Positions 8,632-18,005 of a stretch of DNA of 64,000 nucleotides are shown piece after piece (within the stretch, counting starts at the first letter, position 1; the number at the start of each line of letters is the position of its first letter). The stretch comes from Desulfuromonas sp. TF. Its GTDB lineage: Bacteria > Desulfobacterota > Desulfuromonadia > Desulfuromonadales > ATBO01. The notes beneath the pieces are model-generated. The model was not told where the DNA came from and made no database searches. It worked only from the letters and a program-made list of their open reading frames with translations. The stretch is from positions 2,119-66,118 of the forward strand of contig NZ_KI421421.1 in assembly GCF_000472285.1 (NCBI RefSeq), written 5' to 3'. The position numbers and the translations under genes were made by a program.

Positions 8632-9608
8632 TTGCAGGTCTTGATCAGAACCAGTCTCTGTGATGGCGCAAATCCCTTCGCAAACAGAAACTTCTGGAGG
8701 TCAAAGTTCTTCCACGAAACCTGGGTCCGCACCGAATCGACCTTCAGGTTCGACAGATTGATCAGCAGCTGGGAGAGCAGGGCATGCCCCACGCCGGTTC
8801 CTTTGAAGACCGGGTGGACGCCGATGGCATCGATGACCGCCGCCTGATCCGCCTTGCCATATTCGCCGTAATCGAGCCGTGCCATGATGAATCCGGCCAC
8901 GTTGTTGGAATCCTCGGCCACCAGGGATACCCGGATCCCCGTTTCGACCAGCATCTCCCTGAACTTGAGCTCATAATAGGAGGAATTGTCCCTCCCCGTA
9001 AGTTTGCTGTCGATGCGAACGACGGCGTCCAGATCCTCCTCACGCAGGGAGCGGACCAGGTACCTGTCCCTGGACAGAAGACTGTAATCATCGCCTCCGG
9101 GTCCGTGAACCCGCCAGACGCTGTCCATTTTCACCGGATTCACCTCGGTGATTTTTTCCTCCAGCGGCGACGTGTCGCGCTCAATGATGCGACTGGGCGC
9201 CAGCTTGAACCCTCTGGAGGAGAGAAAGCTGGACATCACGTGATCCGTCCAGGCGGCCTGCGTGCCCAAGGTGTCGATCCCCTTCTTGTCCATCCGCTGT
9301 TCAATGCCGGAGAGCACCGCCTTGCCGATCCCCTTGCGCTGGACATCGGGATCGACGCCGATGATATCCAGAACGGCCACCGGCCGGGTCGCGCCGTACT
9401 CGCCCGCCTGGAGCCGGGCGAAACCGTAGCCGACAATCTTCTCCCCGTCGAGAGCCGCGCAGGTGATGAAGCTCTCCGGAGTCGCCGTCGCCACGGCGAG
9501 ACGCTTTTCGAAGAATGCCTTACGCGGTCGACCGGCTATCCGGCTTTCAATTTCCGAAATCCGGTCCAGATCGTTGGGGCGGAGTGATCGAAGCGTGAGA
9601 GCGGACAT
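8628..9608 (-). CDS. Tandem-GNAT acetyltransferase, bam-linked copy
   Basis: 326 residues made of two GNAT folds, each with an acetyl-CoA-binding loop: VDPDVQRKGIGKAVL (about 90-105) and VHPVFKGTGVGHALL (about 270-285). The start is supported by AAAGGAGACAAAGGA just before the ATG. It follows bamI by 66 bases and is probably co-transcribed with the bam operon. A protein of identical length and clearly similar sequence is encoded at 37420-38400 directly behind bcrD. Substrate unknown; lysine acetylation of acyl-CoA ligases is known in aromatic degraders and is a plausible role (inference). Confidence 0.85.
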   Translation of the reverse strand: MSALTLRSLRPNDLDRISEIESRIAGRPRKAFFEKRLAVATATPESFITCAALDGEKIVGYGFARLQAGEYGATRPVAVLDIIGVDPDVQRKGIGKAVLSGIEQRMDKKGIDTLGTQAAWTDHVMSSFLSSRGFKLAPSRIIERDTSPLEEKITEVNPVKMDSVWRVHGPGGDDYSLLSRDRYLVRSLREEDLDAVVRIDSKLTGRDNSSYYELKFREMLVETGIRVSLVAEDSNNVAGFIMARLDYGEYGKADQAAVIDAIGVHPVFKGTGVGHALLSQLLINLSNLKVDSVRTQVSWKNFDLQKFLFAKGFAPSQRLVLIKTCK

Positions 9609-9674
9609 TCCTTTGTCTCCTTTTTATTAACAGCAGATGGCGCCGATTATTTCAAGGCCGCTGTATACGTCCGA

Positions 9675-10280
9675 CTATTCCCCTGCTTCGGGGTTCGGGG
9701 GAGAGGTCAGCGCCTCGGTCAGCACATATGCCGCCTGAAGAGCCGAAGTGGGGCAGAGCGGAAAGCATTCCTTGCAGTCCCAGCATTCCTTGGCGGCGAT
9801 CTCCGGGATGAAGGCGATCTCCCGCTTCGCTCCCCGGTCAAAAAAGCTGACGGCGAACTTCTTCTTGACCTCGGCGCAATATCTCACGCACAGACCGCAG
9901 AGGATGCAGAACGAGGACTCCTGTTCAAAACGATTCCTGTCCGCGCCATATTCCTGGGCCAGTTCCTGCAATTGTTCAGAATCGGGGGCATGGGCCAGCA
10001 TCTGCTCCACCAGCACCTTGCGAATCTTGTCTATCTTCGCGGTTCTGGTCCTGACCACCAGGCCTTTTTCCACCGGATGCTGACAGGCGGCGATGAGATT
10101 TGTCCTCCCATTGGCATCCGCCTCAACCGTGCAGATCCGGCAGGCCCCATAAGGCGACAATCTCTCATGGTCACAGAGGGTGGGAATCGAGACACCCACG
10201 CTCCGTGCCGCCTCCAGAACGGTCGTTCCTTCCTTGGCGGAAACTTCTTTTCCATCAACCTGCAAGTTGATTTCATTCAT
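9675..10280 (-). CDS. bamI: BamI: NuoG-like Fe-S subunit of class II benzoyl-CoA reductase complex
   Basis: 201 residues. The N-terminal plant-type [2Fe-2S] domain (about 1-80) shows CDHERLSPYGACRIC and a later C in AACQHP. A [4Fe-4S] region follows with CILCGLCVRYC (about 125) and a second with CWDCKECFPLCPTSA (about 165). This equals the N-terminal part of NuoG or of [Fe] hydrogenases without the catalytic domain. It is the last bam gene in the Geobacter order. RBS AAGGTGAT precedes the ATG. It is separated from bamH by a 126-base MITE-like repeat, which is unusual inside this operon. Confidence 0.9.
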   Translation of the reverse strand: MNEINLQVDGKEVSAKEGTTVLEAARSVGVSIPTLCDHERLSPYGACRICTVEADANGRTNLIAACQHPVEKGLVVRTRTAKIDKIRKVLVEQMLAHAPDSEQLQELAQEYGADRNRFEQESSFCILCGLCVRYCAEVKKKFAVSFFDRGAKREIAFIPEIAAKECWDCKECFPLCPTSALQAAYVLTEALTSPPNPEAGE

Positions 10281-10304
10281 GATATCACCTTCTCAGTAAA
10301 CTCA

Positions 10305-10430
10305 GATGGCTAAGCAAAAATTTCGTCCTAAAGGCTTGGTGTTTTTCAGGGGCGAAGGCATATCATCAGGTATGTCGAGGTCCTGAAAAAACGCCGTAAC
10401 GCCGTAGGGCGGACTTTTTGCGACGCCATC
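10305..10430 (-). repeat. MITE-like repeat, copy 1 (between bamH and bamI)
   Basis: About 126 bases that match, in inverted orientation, the sequence at 21392-21505 with only scattered differences and small indels. Ends read GATGGCGTCGCAAAAA and TTTTTGCTTAGCCATC, an imperfect terminal inverted repeat. One end reaches the stop codon of bamH. No open frame. It fills most of the 148-base gap between bamH and bamI. Confidence 0.85.
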
Positions 10431-12339
10431 ATCCTATGATTCTTGCTTCTTCAGGGATGGAAGACGGCACGGGTTCGCCGGAAATTTTTCTCACTGCGCC
10501 GAAGGCTTTGGGGCAGGCTTCGATACAGGCCCCGCACTTGGTGCATTTGTCCTGGTCGATGACGTGGATCCGCTTCTTTCCGCCTTCGATCGCTTCCGCC
10601 GGGCACTTCCTGAAGCAGGCACCGCAGCCCTTGCATTTTTCCACGTCGATGTGAAAGGCGATCAGCTCCTTGCAGGAGAGCGCCGGACACCTCTTCTCGT
10701 TGATATGCGCCTCATACTCATCCCTGAAGTAGTGCAAGGTGCTGAGGACCGGGTTTGGGGCGGTTTTACCCAGGGCGCACATGGAAGATCCCTTGGTGGC
10801 CTCGGCCAGCTCCTCCAAACGTTCGATATCCCCCTCTTTCCCCAACCCCTTGGTCAGGTTGGTCAGGATCTTCAGCATCTGCCGGATGCCTTCGCGACAG
10901 GGAGTGCATTTGCCGCAGGATTCGTCGCTGAGGAAGGCCAGGAAGTATCTGGCGATATCGACCAGACAGGTATCCTCGTCCATGACGATCATCCCGCCTG
11001 AACCCATCATGGCGCCGGCCCGGGTCAGCTCGTCAAAGTCGACCTTGATGTCCAGGAGATTTTCCGGGATGCAGCCTCCCGACGGTCCGCCCGTCTGCAC
11101 CGCCTTGAACTTTTTGCCGCCGGGAACCCCGCCGCCGATCTTAAAGATGATGTCTTTCATGGAGACACCCATGGGCACCTCGACCAGGCCGGTGTTGTTC
11201 ACCTTGCCGACGAGCGAAAAGATCTTGGTTCCCTTGCTTCCTTCCGTGCCGATCGAACTGAAGAAATCGGCTCCTTTATTTATGATCAGAGGAATATTGG
11301 CCCATGTCTCGACATTGTTTATATTGGTCGGCTTCCCCCAGAGTCCCTTGGTCGCAGGGAAGGGCGGTCTCGCATTCGGTTCTCCCGGCTTGCCTTCCAG
11401 AGAATTGAGGAGCGATGTTTCCTCGCCGCAGATAAAGGCTCCGGCCCCCCGATGCACCTTGACGGTGAAATCGAAACCGGAACCAAGGATGTTTTTGCCG
11501 AGAAGACCGTACTCCTCTGCTTTCTTGATGGCGATCGCCAGATTGGATACGGCCAGGGGATATTCCTGGCGAACGTAGACATATCCCTCGTTCGCACCGA
11601 TGGCATAGGCGCCGATCATCAATCCCTCGAGCACGGCAAAGGGGTTGCCCTCCATCACCGAACGGTCCATGTAGGCACCCGGGTCGCCCTCGTCGCAGTT
11701 GACGATGACGTACTTCTGATCGCCCGGAGCGTTACGGGCAAAATCCCACTTCACTCCCGACGGGAAGCCCGCGCCGCCTCGCCCCCGCAGTTTTGCGTTC
11801 TTCACCTCACCGACGACCTGTTCGGACGTCATCTCGAAGAGCGTCTTGACCAGAGCCTGATAACCTTCGACAGCGAGATAATCTTCCAGACTTTTGGGAT
11901 CGATCTTTCGATTGGAACCGAGAACAAGCCTTTCCTGGTTCTTGTAGAAAGGAATATCTTCTTCTTTGATTGCTTTTTCACCGGTGTTCGGATCGACATA
12001 GAGCAGGCGCTCAATAACCCTCTTCTCTTTTATCGTCTCCGAAATTATTTCGGCCATGTCTTCCGGCTGCACCTTGAGGTAACAGATCCCCTCAGGATAG
12101 ATGACAACGATGGGCCCCTGCTCGCAAAAGCCGTGACAGCCGGTCCTTCTGTTGACAACTTCAGCCTCGACGCCTTGCTTTTTGATTTCCTCTTCAAGCG
12201 CCGCGGCAACTTTTCCGGTTCCGGTCGCATGACAGGCACTCCCGGAACAGAGCGTAATGCAAGGCTTGTTCGGATCTCTTTGGGAGAGGATCTCCTTCCG
12301 GAAATCTTCCAATTCGGCAGGTGAATTTATTCTTGGCAT
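10429..12339 (-). CDS. bamH: BamH: NuoF-like NADH/FMN subunit of class II benzoyl-CoA reductase complex
   Basis: 636 residues. Order: thioredoxin-like [2Fe-2S] domain (about 20-110; CSGSACHATG, CHGFCEQGP), NuoF core with the NADH/FMN site (GRGGAGFPSGVKW, GAGAFICGEETSLLNSLEG), SLBB segment, NuoF [4Fe-4S] motif ESCGKCTPCREG (about 480), and two C-terminal ferredoxin motifs (CKGCGACFRKCP, CTKCGACIEACP). This is the diaphorase layout of bifurcating hydrogenases and HdrABC-linked complexes. In Bam(BC)2DEFGHI it is thought to exchange electrons with NAD. AGGGAG precedes the ATG. Confidence 0.93.
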   Translation of the reverse strand: MPRINSPAELEDFRKEILSQRDPNKPCITLCSGSACHATGTGKVAAALEEEIKKQGVEAEVVNRRTGCHGFCEQGPIVVIYPEGICYLKVQPEDMAEIISETIKEKRVIERLLYVDPNTGEKAIKEEDIPFYKNQERLVLGSNRKIDPKSLEDYLAVEGYQALVKTLFEMTSEQVVGEVKNAKLRGRGGAGFPSGVKWDFARNAPGDQKYVIVNCDEGDPGAYMDRSVMEGNPFAVLEGLMIGAYAIGANEGYVYVRQEYPLAVSNLAIAIKKAEEYGLLGKNILGSGFDFTVKVHRGAGAFICGEETSLLNSLEGKPGEPNARPPFPATKGLWGKPTNINNVETWANIPLIINKGADFFSSIGTEGSKGTKIFSLVGKVNNTGLVEVPMGVSMKDIIFKIGGGVPGGKKFKAVQTGGPSGGCIPENLLDIKVDFDELTRAGAMMGSGGMIVMDEDTCLVDIARYFLAFLSDESCGKCTPCREGIRQMLKILTNLTKGLGKEGDIERLEELAEATKGSSMCALGKTAPNPVLSTLHYFRDEYEAHINEKRCPALSCKELIAFHIDVEKCKGCGACFRKCPAEAIEGGKKRIHVIDQDKCTKCGACIEACPKAFGAVRKISGEPVPSSIPEEARIIG

Positions 12340-12348
12340 AATCGCTCC

Positions 12349-12843
12349 CTACTCACACGCACATTTTTTCAAGACATCAGCTGTCCCGGCCTGTTCCAGT
12401 TGCTTCAGGACTTCTGCCGTCTCGGGCTTATCCACGTTGCCATGGATTTCGCCATCCACGACCATCACCGGTCCCAAGGCACAGCAGCCGAGGCAGCTTA
12501 CGGTCTCCACGCTGAAGTTCAAGTCGGAGTCGGTTTCACCGGGTTTGACTCCCGTCACTTCCTCGACCGTCTCGATGATGCCCTGGGCGCCACGAACATG
12601 GCAGGCCGTCCCCACACAGACGTGAATCTCATGCCGACCCTTGGGAGTGAGACTGAAGTGCTTGTAGAATGTGGTGATATGCTGGATGCGGCTCAAGGGA
12701 ACATCCAATTTCTCGCTGACACGCGTCAACGCCTCTTTGGGGAGCCATTTGTTTTCGCTCTGGATGTCCAGCAATATCTGTATCAGCGAACTGGCTTCGC
12801 CGTGATGCTCCTCAATAATCTGATCGACTCTGCCGATATCCAT
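12349..12843 (-). CDS. bamG: BamG: NuoE-like [2Fe-2S] subunit
   Basis: 164 residues with the thioredoxin-fold NuoE pattern: CVGTACHVRG (about 85) and CLGCCALGP (about 125) give the four ligands of one [2Fe-2S] cluster. The N-terminal helical half is also typical. It ends 9 bases before bamH starts and is translated from an ATG with AAGGAC upstream. It would pair with BamH as the NuoEF-like module of the complex. Confidence 0.93.
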   Translation of the reverse strand: MDIGRVDQIIEEHHGEASSLIQILLDIQSENKWLPKEALTRVSEKLDVPLSRIQHITTFYKHFSLTPKGRHEIHVCVGTACHVRGAQGIIETVEEVTGVKPGETDSDLNFSVETVSCLGCCALGPVMVVDGEIHGNVDKPETAEVLKQLEQAGTADVLKKCACE

Positions 12844-12889
12844 GTCGTCGTCCTTATCTCTCTGCTGCGAATAAGTGTAGATCCAACTT

Positions 12890-13660
12890 TTAACTGGCCA
12901 GAGCGTAACGTTTCAGCTCCTCATCGAAGCGGACCAGACCGAGTCTTGAAGACATGCTGAGATGCCTGGATACTTCCGCCGCTTCAAGGCCAAGCCCTTC
13001 GGCAATGTCCCGGGCGGAGAGGGGATCCTTCTGCAAGAGCAGCATGATCTGGCTTATGGCCAATTTATCTGTCACCAGTTCCTTGAAGAGCTGATTGAAC
13101 TTGGCACTGGCGAAATACTCTTTGTACTCTTCCTCGGTCTTGAAACGCACCCGCAACCTCTCCCGCTCCACCAGCTTGGCATAAGGGAGGAGTTTCGATA
13201 CCGCTTCCAGTTTGAGCTTCAATGCGCTGTCGGTTATGCCCTCGCTTTTGCCGAGGGGCCCCAGCTGCTTGAGCTGCTTGCCGAAGTCATTCATGATCTC
13301 GGCATAACGCATCCCTTCGGAGGCGGAAATCCACTCCAGCCTTAAACGATCAGGGTTCACGCCGATGTACTCCAGCAATTTCTTGCCCAGATGCATGTTA
13401 AATAATGCATCGTAGTTTCCTTCGGTCACGTAATGGCATTCGCCAAGCCAGCAACCGCCGATAAACACCCCGTCCGCTCCTTTTGAGAAAGCCCGGAGCA
13501 CGAAGGCGATGTCAACCCTGCCGGTGCACATGACGCGGATGATCTTTGTTTCTGTACTATATTGTTGCCTGGAAACTCCAGACAGGTCCGCAGCCCCGTA
13601 CGCTCACCAAGTGCACAGAAAGCCGATGACGCTGGGCTTGTACTCGAATCCCGCAGCCAT
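12890..13660 (-). CDS. bamF: BamF: MvhD-like subunit with selenocysteine (in-frame TGA)
   Basis: 256 residues if TGA at 13604-13606 is read as selenocysteine. The ATG at 13660 has a strong RBS (GAAAGGAGATC). Codons 12-24 read I-G-F-L-C-T-W-U-A-Y-G-A-A, the MvhD signature CxWCxY with Sec19 in place of the second Cys; CTG and GGC-rich MvhD blocks MCTGRVD and GGCWLGECHY follow in the same frame. A hairpin suited to be a SECIS element lies 19 bases after the TGA. MvhD-type [2Fe-2S] proteins pass electrons to HdrA-like subunits, here BamE. BamF of Geobacter is also known to contain Sec. The C-terminal ~110 residues look like a winged-helix domain. A conventional gene call would start wrongly at 13531. 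Confidence 0.95.
13566..13584 (-). promoter_or_regulatory. SECIS-like hairpin for bamF selenocysteine insertion
   Basis: On the minus strand TGTCTGGAGTTTCCAGGCA folds into a stem of up to 8 pairs (one G-T wobble) closed by a short loop with GTT. It starts 19 bases after the UGA, within the usual window of bacterial SECIS elements, and the GU in the loop fits SelB recognition. It lies inside the bamF coding sequence as expected. Confidence 0.8.
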
Positions 13661-13702
13661 ATTGATCTCCTTTCTAGTCAGTCGTCAAAATCCACTTTCC
13701 GG

Positions 13703-16700
13703 TCAGTGGGTCGTTTTCTCAACCGCATGGTCGATCTGGGCGAAGATCTCTTCGTCCGTATAGTGCTTCAGGTAGATGGCACCGGTCGGACATTTGGCGT
13801 TGCACAGGCCGTCGCCCTTGCACAGTACCGCCTCCACCCGGGCCTTTTTCCCCTGCGGCGTCTCATAGAAGTCGATGGCGCCGTATTTGCAGGCCGTGAT
13901 GCAGGCTCCGCAGGCTACACAGTTATGCTCTTTGACGTCGCAGACAGACCCTGAGGCGGTGACCGAATCCCCCGAGAGGATGCAGACGGCGCGGCCCGCG
14001 GCCCCGTAGGCCTGGCTGATCGTTTCCGATATATGCTTCGGATAATGGGCCGTACCGCACAGGAAGACCCCGTCTGCGGCAAAGTCGACGGGCCGCAGCT
14101 TCACATGGGCCTCCTGGAAGAAGCCGTCCGGATTCATCGAAAGCTTGAACAGACGGCCCACGTCCTGGGTGGTTTCGGCGGGAAGGACCGCGGCGGACAG
14201 CACGACCAGATCGGCCTCCAGTTCAATCCTCTGCCCCAGAACGGGATCGGTCACCGTCACCTGCAGAGCGTCTCCCGCGGCTTCCACCAGCGGCTTGTCC
14301 TGCGGCTCGAAGCGGATGAACTTGATGTCCTTGCTCGCCGCCTCACGGTAAAAGTCCTCCTTGAAGCCGTAGGTTCTCATGTCCCTGAAGAGGATGTGAA
14401 TATCGATTTCGGGATTGATCTCCTTGAGCTTCAGGGCGTTCTTTATGGCATGGCTGCAACAGACGCGGCTGCAGTAATTTCTGTCTTCCTGCCGGCAGCC
14501 GACGCACTGGACCATCACCAGGCTCTGGGCGCCGAGCACTTTTTCGTCCTGGCTGGAGATTCCGCCTTCCAGTTCCAGCTGAGTCAAGACGCGGTCGTCC
14601 TGACCATAAAGGTATTCGGTGGGCCGATACTCCTGAGCGCCGGTGGCGATAATGGCAATCCCATGGAGGATCTTCCGGGGTTTCCTTCCCTTTGTGTCGA
14701 CCGTGGTCGTGAAGTTCCCGACATAACCGCTCACTTTGGTGATGGTGGACTCGGTCGCCACACGGATCAGGGGATGCTGGTAAACCTTGCGGATCAGAGA
14801 GTTCAAATGCTCCTGAACATCCATCCCTTCCAGGGTGGAATGGATTCTCCTGGCCATTCCTCCGAGGTCCGCATCCTTTTCGATCAGGTGAACCTCGAAA
14901 CCCTGCTGCGCCATGTTCAGGGCGCTGGTCATGCCGGCCAGGCCGCCTCCGATCACCAACGCCGTCTTGTCGACCGGCAGCTCGAACTCCTCCAGAGGCT
15001 CCAGGTGGGCGGCGCGGGCAACAGACATCCGGACGATGTCCTTGGCCTTCTGGGTGGCGTTTTCCTTCTCGCGCGAGTGGACCCAGGAGCAATGTTCCCG
15101 GATATTGGCGAACTCGAAGAAATATTGGTTGAGGCCCGCTTCACGACAGGTGTCCCGGAAGAGCGGTTCGTGGGTCCGGGGCGTGCAGGCCGCCAGCACC
15201 ACGCGATTGAGGCCTTTTTCAACGATGGCGTCCGATATCTGCTTGGCGTTTTCCGTGGAGCAGGCGAAAAGGTTCTCACCGGCCCAGGAAACTCCCTTCA
15301 GGGTGGAGGCGTATTCCACCAGGGCAGGGATGTCGACGGTCCGGCCGATGTTGGCGCCGCAGTGGCAGACGACCACCCCGATTTTGAGTTCCTCCTCGGA
15401 GACGTCGCGCTCCTCCGGGTAGACCCTCTCCCTGCTCAACCTGTTGCGTCGATAGTTGAGAAGCTCTCCCACCAGGGCATCGGCGCCGCTGGCGGTGACG
15501 ACGGACTCGGGAATATCCAGAGGTCCTTGGAACGCCCCGCTGACGAAAACCCCCTCGCGGGTGGTCTGGATGGGATTTTTCGGATTGATCTTGCAGAATC
15601 CCTTGTCATTGAGCTCGATGCCGAATTTCCGGGCCAGTCCCTCGAAGTCTTTCGGAGGATTCAAGCCGACCGAGAGCACCACCAGGTCGAATTCCTCTTC
15701 CTTGACTCCGTCATCGAGAGTGGAGTATCGGATGGTGACATTCTTGGATTCTTCGATCTCCCTGCCCACCTGGACGTAGCTGCGTATGAAGCGCACGTCC
15801 GAAAGCTTCTCCGCGCGCTGGTAGAAGCGCTCGAAATCCTTGCTGAAAGCGCGGATATCGTTATGGAAGATGGTGGCGTTGAGGCTGGCGTCATGGTCTT
15901 TGGCCAGGATCACCTGCTTCTGGGTATAGGCGCAGCACACCGCGGAGCAGTAGCTGTTGCCCCCCTCGAGGTTGGCCTGCCGCGAGCCGACGCACTGAAT
16001 CCAGGCGATCTTGTGGGGGTGTTTCTTGTCGGAGGGACGCTTTACCTCGCCCTCATAAGGTCCGGTCGCGCACAGGATCCGTTCGAAATCGAGACTGGTG
16101 ACGACGTTTTCCATGATGCCGTAGCCGAAGTCGTTCCGAAGCTTCGGATCGAAGGTGTCGAAGCCGGGAGAGAGGAGAATCGCTCCGACCTCCACTTCCA
16201 CCTTCTCGGGCTTCTGATGGAAATCAAAGGCCTTTGCCTTGCAGACGTTCACGCAAGCCTGACACTTCCCCTCTTTGAGGTACAGGCAGGTCTCGGGATC
16301 CACGTACGTGACCAGAGGCTCCGCCTGGGAAAAGTGGATGTGGACGGCTTTGCTCGAAGACAGGTTCTGATTGAACGCATCGGGGATCTTGACCGGGCAG
16401 TAGTCCACGCAGATGTTGCAGCCCGTGCACTTCTCCTCGATGATGTACCTGGGCTTTTTTATGAGCGTGACCTTGAAGTCCCCCGCCTCGCCCTCCACTC
16501 TGTCTACTTCGGTATAGGTCAGGATCTCTATATTGGGATTCCTCGCGCACTCGATGAACTTGGGGGACTCGATGCACATGGAGCAGTCACCGGTGGGGAA
16601 GGTTTTGTCCAGCTGGGCCATCTTTCCGCCGAGCGCGGGCGACTTGTCGACCAGGTAAACATAGAAGCCGGAAGCAGCGAGGTCCAAAGCGGCCTGAATG

Positions 16701-16792
16701 CCGCTTATCCCACCACCGACAACCAGCACATCGCCCATGTTTCTGCCCGCGGATTTATCAATCGGTTGTCTTGCGACTGGAGTGTTTTCCAC
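13703..16792 (-). CDS. bamE: BamE: HdrA-like flavoprotein of class II benzoyl-CoA reductase complex
   Basis: 1029 residues from a GTG with GGGAG upstream. Two FAD-binding HdrA-type halves: GGGISGIQAALDLAASG near residue 27 and GGGLAGMTSALNMAQQG near residue 620. Between and within them are ferredoxin motifs (CTGCNICVDYCP; CLYLKEGKCQACVNVC), HdrA cysteine blocks (CVGSRQ, CSAVCC; CVGCRQE, CSRVCC) and CHCGANIGRTVD. The C-terminus has two more [4Fe-4S] sites (CVACGACITACK, CKGDGLCNAKCP). Duplicated HdrA proteins are associated with flavin-based electron bifurcation; in Bam this is the proposed site that drives low-potential electrons to BamBC. Cytoplasmic or membrane-attached. Confidence 0.94.
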   Translation of the reverse strand: MENTPVARQPIDKSAGRNMGDVLVVGGGISGIQAALDLAASGFYVYLVDKSPALGGKMAQLDKTFPTGDCSMCIESPKFIECARNPNIEILTYTEVDRVEGEAGDFKVTLIKKPRYIIEEKCTGCNICVDYCPVKIPDAFNQNLSSSKAVHIHFSQAEPLVTYVDPETCLYLKEGKCQACVNVCKAKAFDFHQKPEKVEVEVGAILLSPGFDTFDPKLRNDFGYGIMENVVTSLDFERILCATGPYEGEVKRPSDKKHPHKIAWIQCVGSRQANLEGGNSYCSAVCCAYTQKQVILAKDHDASLNATIFHNDIRAFSKDFERFYQRAEKLSDVRFIRSYVQVGREIEESKNVTIRYSTLDDGVKEEEFDLVVLSVGLNPPKDFEGLARKFGIELNDKGFCKINPKNPIQTTREGVFVSGAFQGPLDIPESVVTASGADALVGELLNYRRNRLSRERVYPEERDVSEEELKIGVVVCHCGANIGRTVDIPALVEYASTLKGVSWAGENLFACSTENAKQISDAIVEKGLNRVVLAACTPRTHEPLFRDTCREAGLNQYFFEFANIREHCSWVHSREKENATQKAKDIVRMSVARAAHLEPLEEFELPVDKTALVIGGGLAGMTSALNMAQQGFEVHLIEKDADLGGMARRIHSTLEGMDVQEHLNSLIRKVYQHPLIRVATESTITKVSGYVGNFTTTVDTKGRKPRKILHGIAIIATGAQEYRPTEYLYGQDDRVLTQLELEGGISSQDEKVLGAQSLVMVQCVGCRQEDRNYCSRVCCSHAIKNALKLKEINPEIDIHILFRDMRTYGFKEDFYREAASKDIKFIRFEPQDKPLVEAAGDALQVTVTDPVLGQRIELEADLVVLSAAVLPAETTQDVGRLFKLSMNPDGFFQEAHVKLRPVDFAADGVFLCGTAHYPKHISETISQAYGAAGRAVCILSGDSVTASGSVCDVKEHNCVACGACITACKYGAIDFYETPQGKKARVEAVLCKGDGLCNAKCPTGAIYLKHYTDEEIFAQIDHAVEKTTH

Positions 16793-16832
16793 TTTATTCT
16801 CCCTTAATCAGCTCTTCCGGCCAACAACTTCC

Positions 16833-17981
16833 CTAGATCACTGCCTGGATGATTTCAGTGATATCCATGATCTGCAGGGCACCCTCGTCCAGTTCCAGGC
16901 TGCTGTCCGTGAAGTTGGTGATGCAGTAGGGACAGGAAGTCACCAGGACCTCGGCTCCGGCATCGACGGCTTGTCTCACGCGCAGGCCGGAGAACCTCTC
17001 CTCCTTGGGCGTTTCCATCCAGATCCTGCCTCCGCCGCCGCCGCAGCACAGACTCTTCTCGCGCGAATCGGCCATCTCGCTCAGCTCGAGACCGGGAACC
17101 TTGTTCAGAAGTTCGCGGGGTTTGTCGTAGATGCCGTTGTGGCGACCCAGGTAGCACGGATCGTGATAGGTGACTTTCTTTCCGTACTCCCCGGTGAGCT
17201 GCAGCCGCCCTTCGTTGACCAGCTCGGCGATGAATTCGGAGATGAAGACCACCTCGAAGTTCACCATGAACTCGGGATATTCGTTCTTGAAGCTGTGGTA
17301 GCAATGGGGCGAGGAGACGATAACCTTCTTCACGCCGGCATCGACGAACGCCTTGATGTTGTCCTTGGCCAGCCGCTTGAACAGCTCTTCGTTCCCCGTC
17401 TTGCGGATGCTTTCTCCGCAGCAGCTTTCCCTGGAGCCGAGGATCCCGAAATCCACGCCCGCCTTGTTCAGGACCTTGGCGGTGGCGGCGGCCACTTGTC
17501 TCATCCGCGGATCATAGCTCAGGTAGCAGCCTGTGAAGTACAGAACCTCCATGTCCTCGGTGAAGGTTTTTACGGGCAGGCCCTTGGCCCATTCCGCCCG
17601 CTTGTCGCGATCTCCGCCCAGGGAGTTGCCCTCGGAGGTGAGACTGGCCACGACATTACGAATCGGAGCGACGTGACCCGGATAGACATCGTACTCGGCG
17701 GCGAGTTTGCGCAGGGCCACTCCGGCCTCGATCTGATCCACTCCCCGGGGACAATTGGTGGGGCAGGTCCCGCAGGTGGAGCAGCGCCAGATCCCTTCGT
17801 TCTCGATCTCGGTGAGGCCGAAGGTCGCCTGGCGGATGATCTTGCGCATGCTGAACTTAGTGACCCTGTTCCACGGGCAAACGGCATCGCACCTTCCGCA
17901 CTGGTAGCAGTATTTGAACGAGTCGCCGCCGTTCTCTTTGATGACCTCGATTATTTCCTTGAAGGGGGCTACGGTCTCCAC
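16833..17981 (-). CDS. bamD: BamD: HdrC/HdrB-like Fe-S subunit
   Basis: 382 residues from a GTG (AGGTGAT upstream). The N-terminal HdrC part has CGRCDAVCPW and CSTCGTCPTNCPRG (about 27-90), binding two [4Fe-4S] clusters. The C-terminal part has two CCG domains: CYLSYDP...SRESCCG (about 150-195) and CYLGRHNG...SLCCGGGGGRIW (about 275-320), as in HdrB/HdrD. It would link the HdrA-like BamE to the BamBC catalytic unit. Confidence 0.92.
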   Translation of the reverse strand: METVAPFKEIIEVIKENGGDSFKYCYQCGRCDAVCPWNRVTKFSMRKIIRQATFGLTEIENEGIWRCSTCGTCPTNCPRGVDQIEAGVALRKLAAEYDVYPGHVAPIRNVVASLTSEGNSLGGDRDKRAEWAKGLPVKTFTEDMEVLYFTGCYLSYDPRMRQVAAATAKVLNKAGVDFGILGSRESCCGESIRKTGNEELFKRLAKDNIKAFVDAGVKKVIVSSPHCYHSFKNEYPEFMVNFEVVFISEFIAELVNEGRLQLTGEYGKKVTYHDPCYLGRHNGIYDKPRELLNKVPGLELSEMADSREKSLCCGGGGGRIWMETPKEERFSGLRVRQAVDAGAEVLVTSCPYCITNFTDSSLELDEGALQIMDITEIIQAVI

Positions 17982-18005
17982 GATATCACCTATCCTCTTC
18001 TCGAT

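Noticed and set aside
12890-13531. bamF as a 213-residue protein starting at ATG 13531
   Set aside because: No ribosome site there; the upstream frame through TGA supplies the conserved MvhD motif and a strong RBS.
14033-16807. Very long open frame (924 codons) on the plus strand opposite bamE
   Set aside because: It is the antisense shadow of a GC-rich gene with HdrA motifs on the minus strand; it has no recognisable domains or ribosome site.
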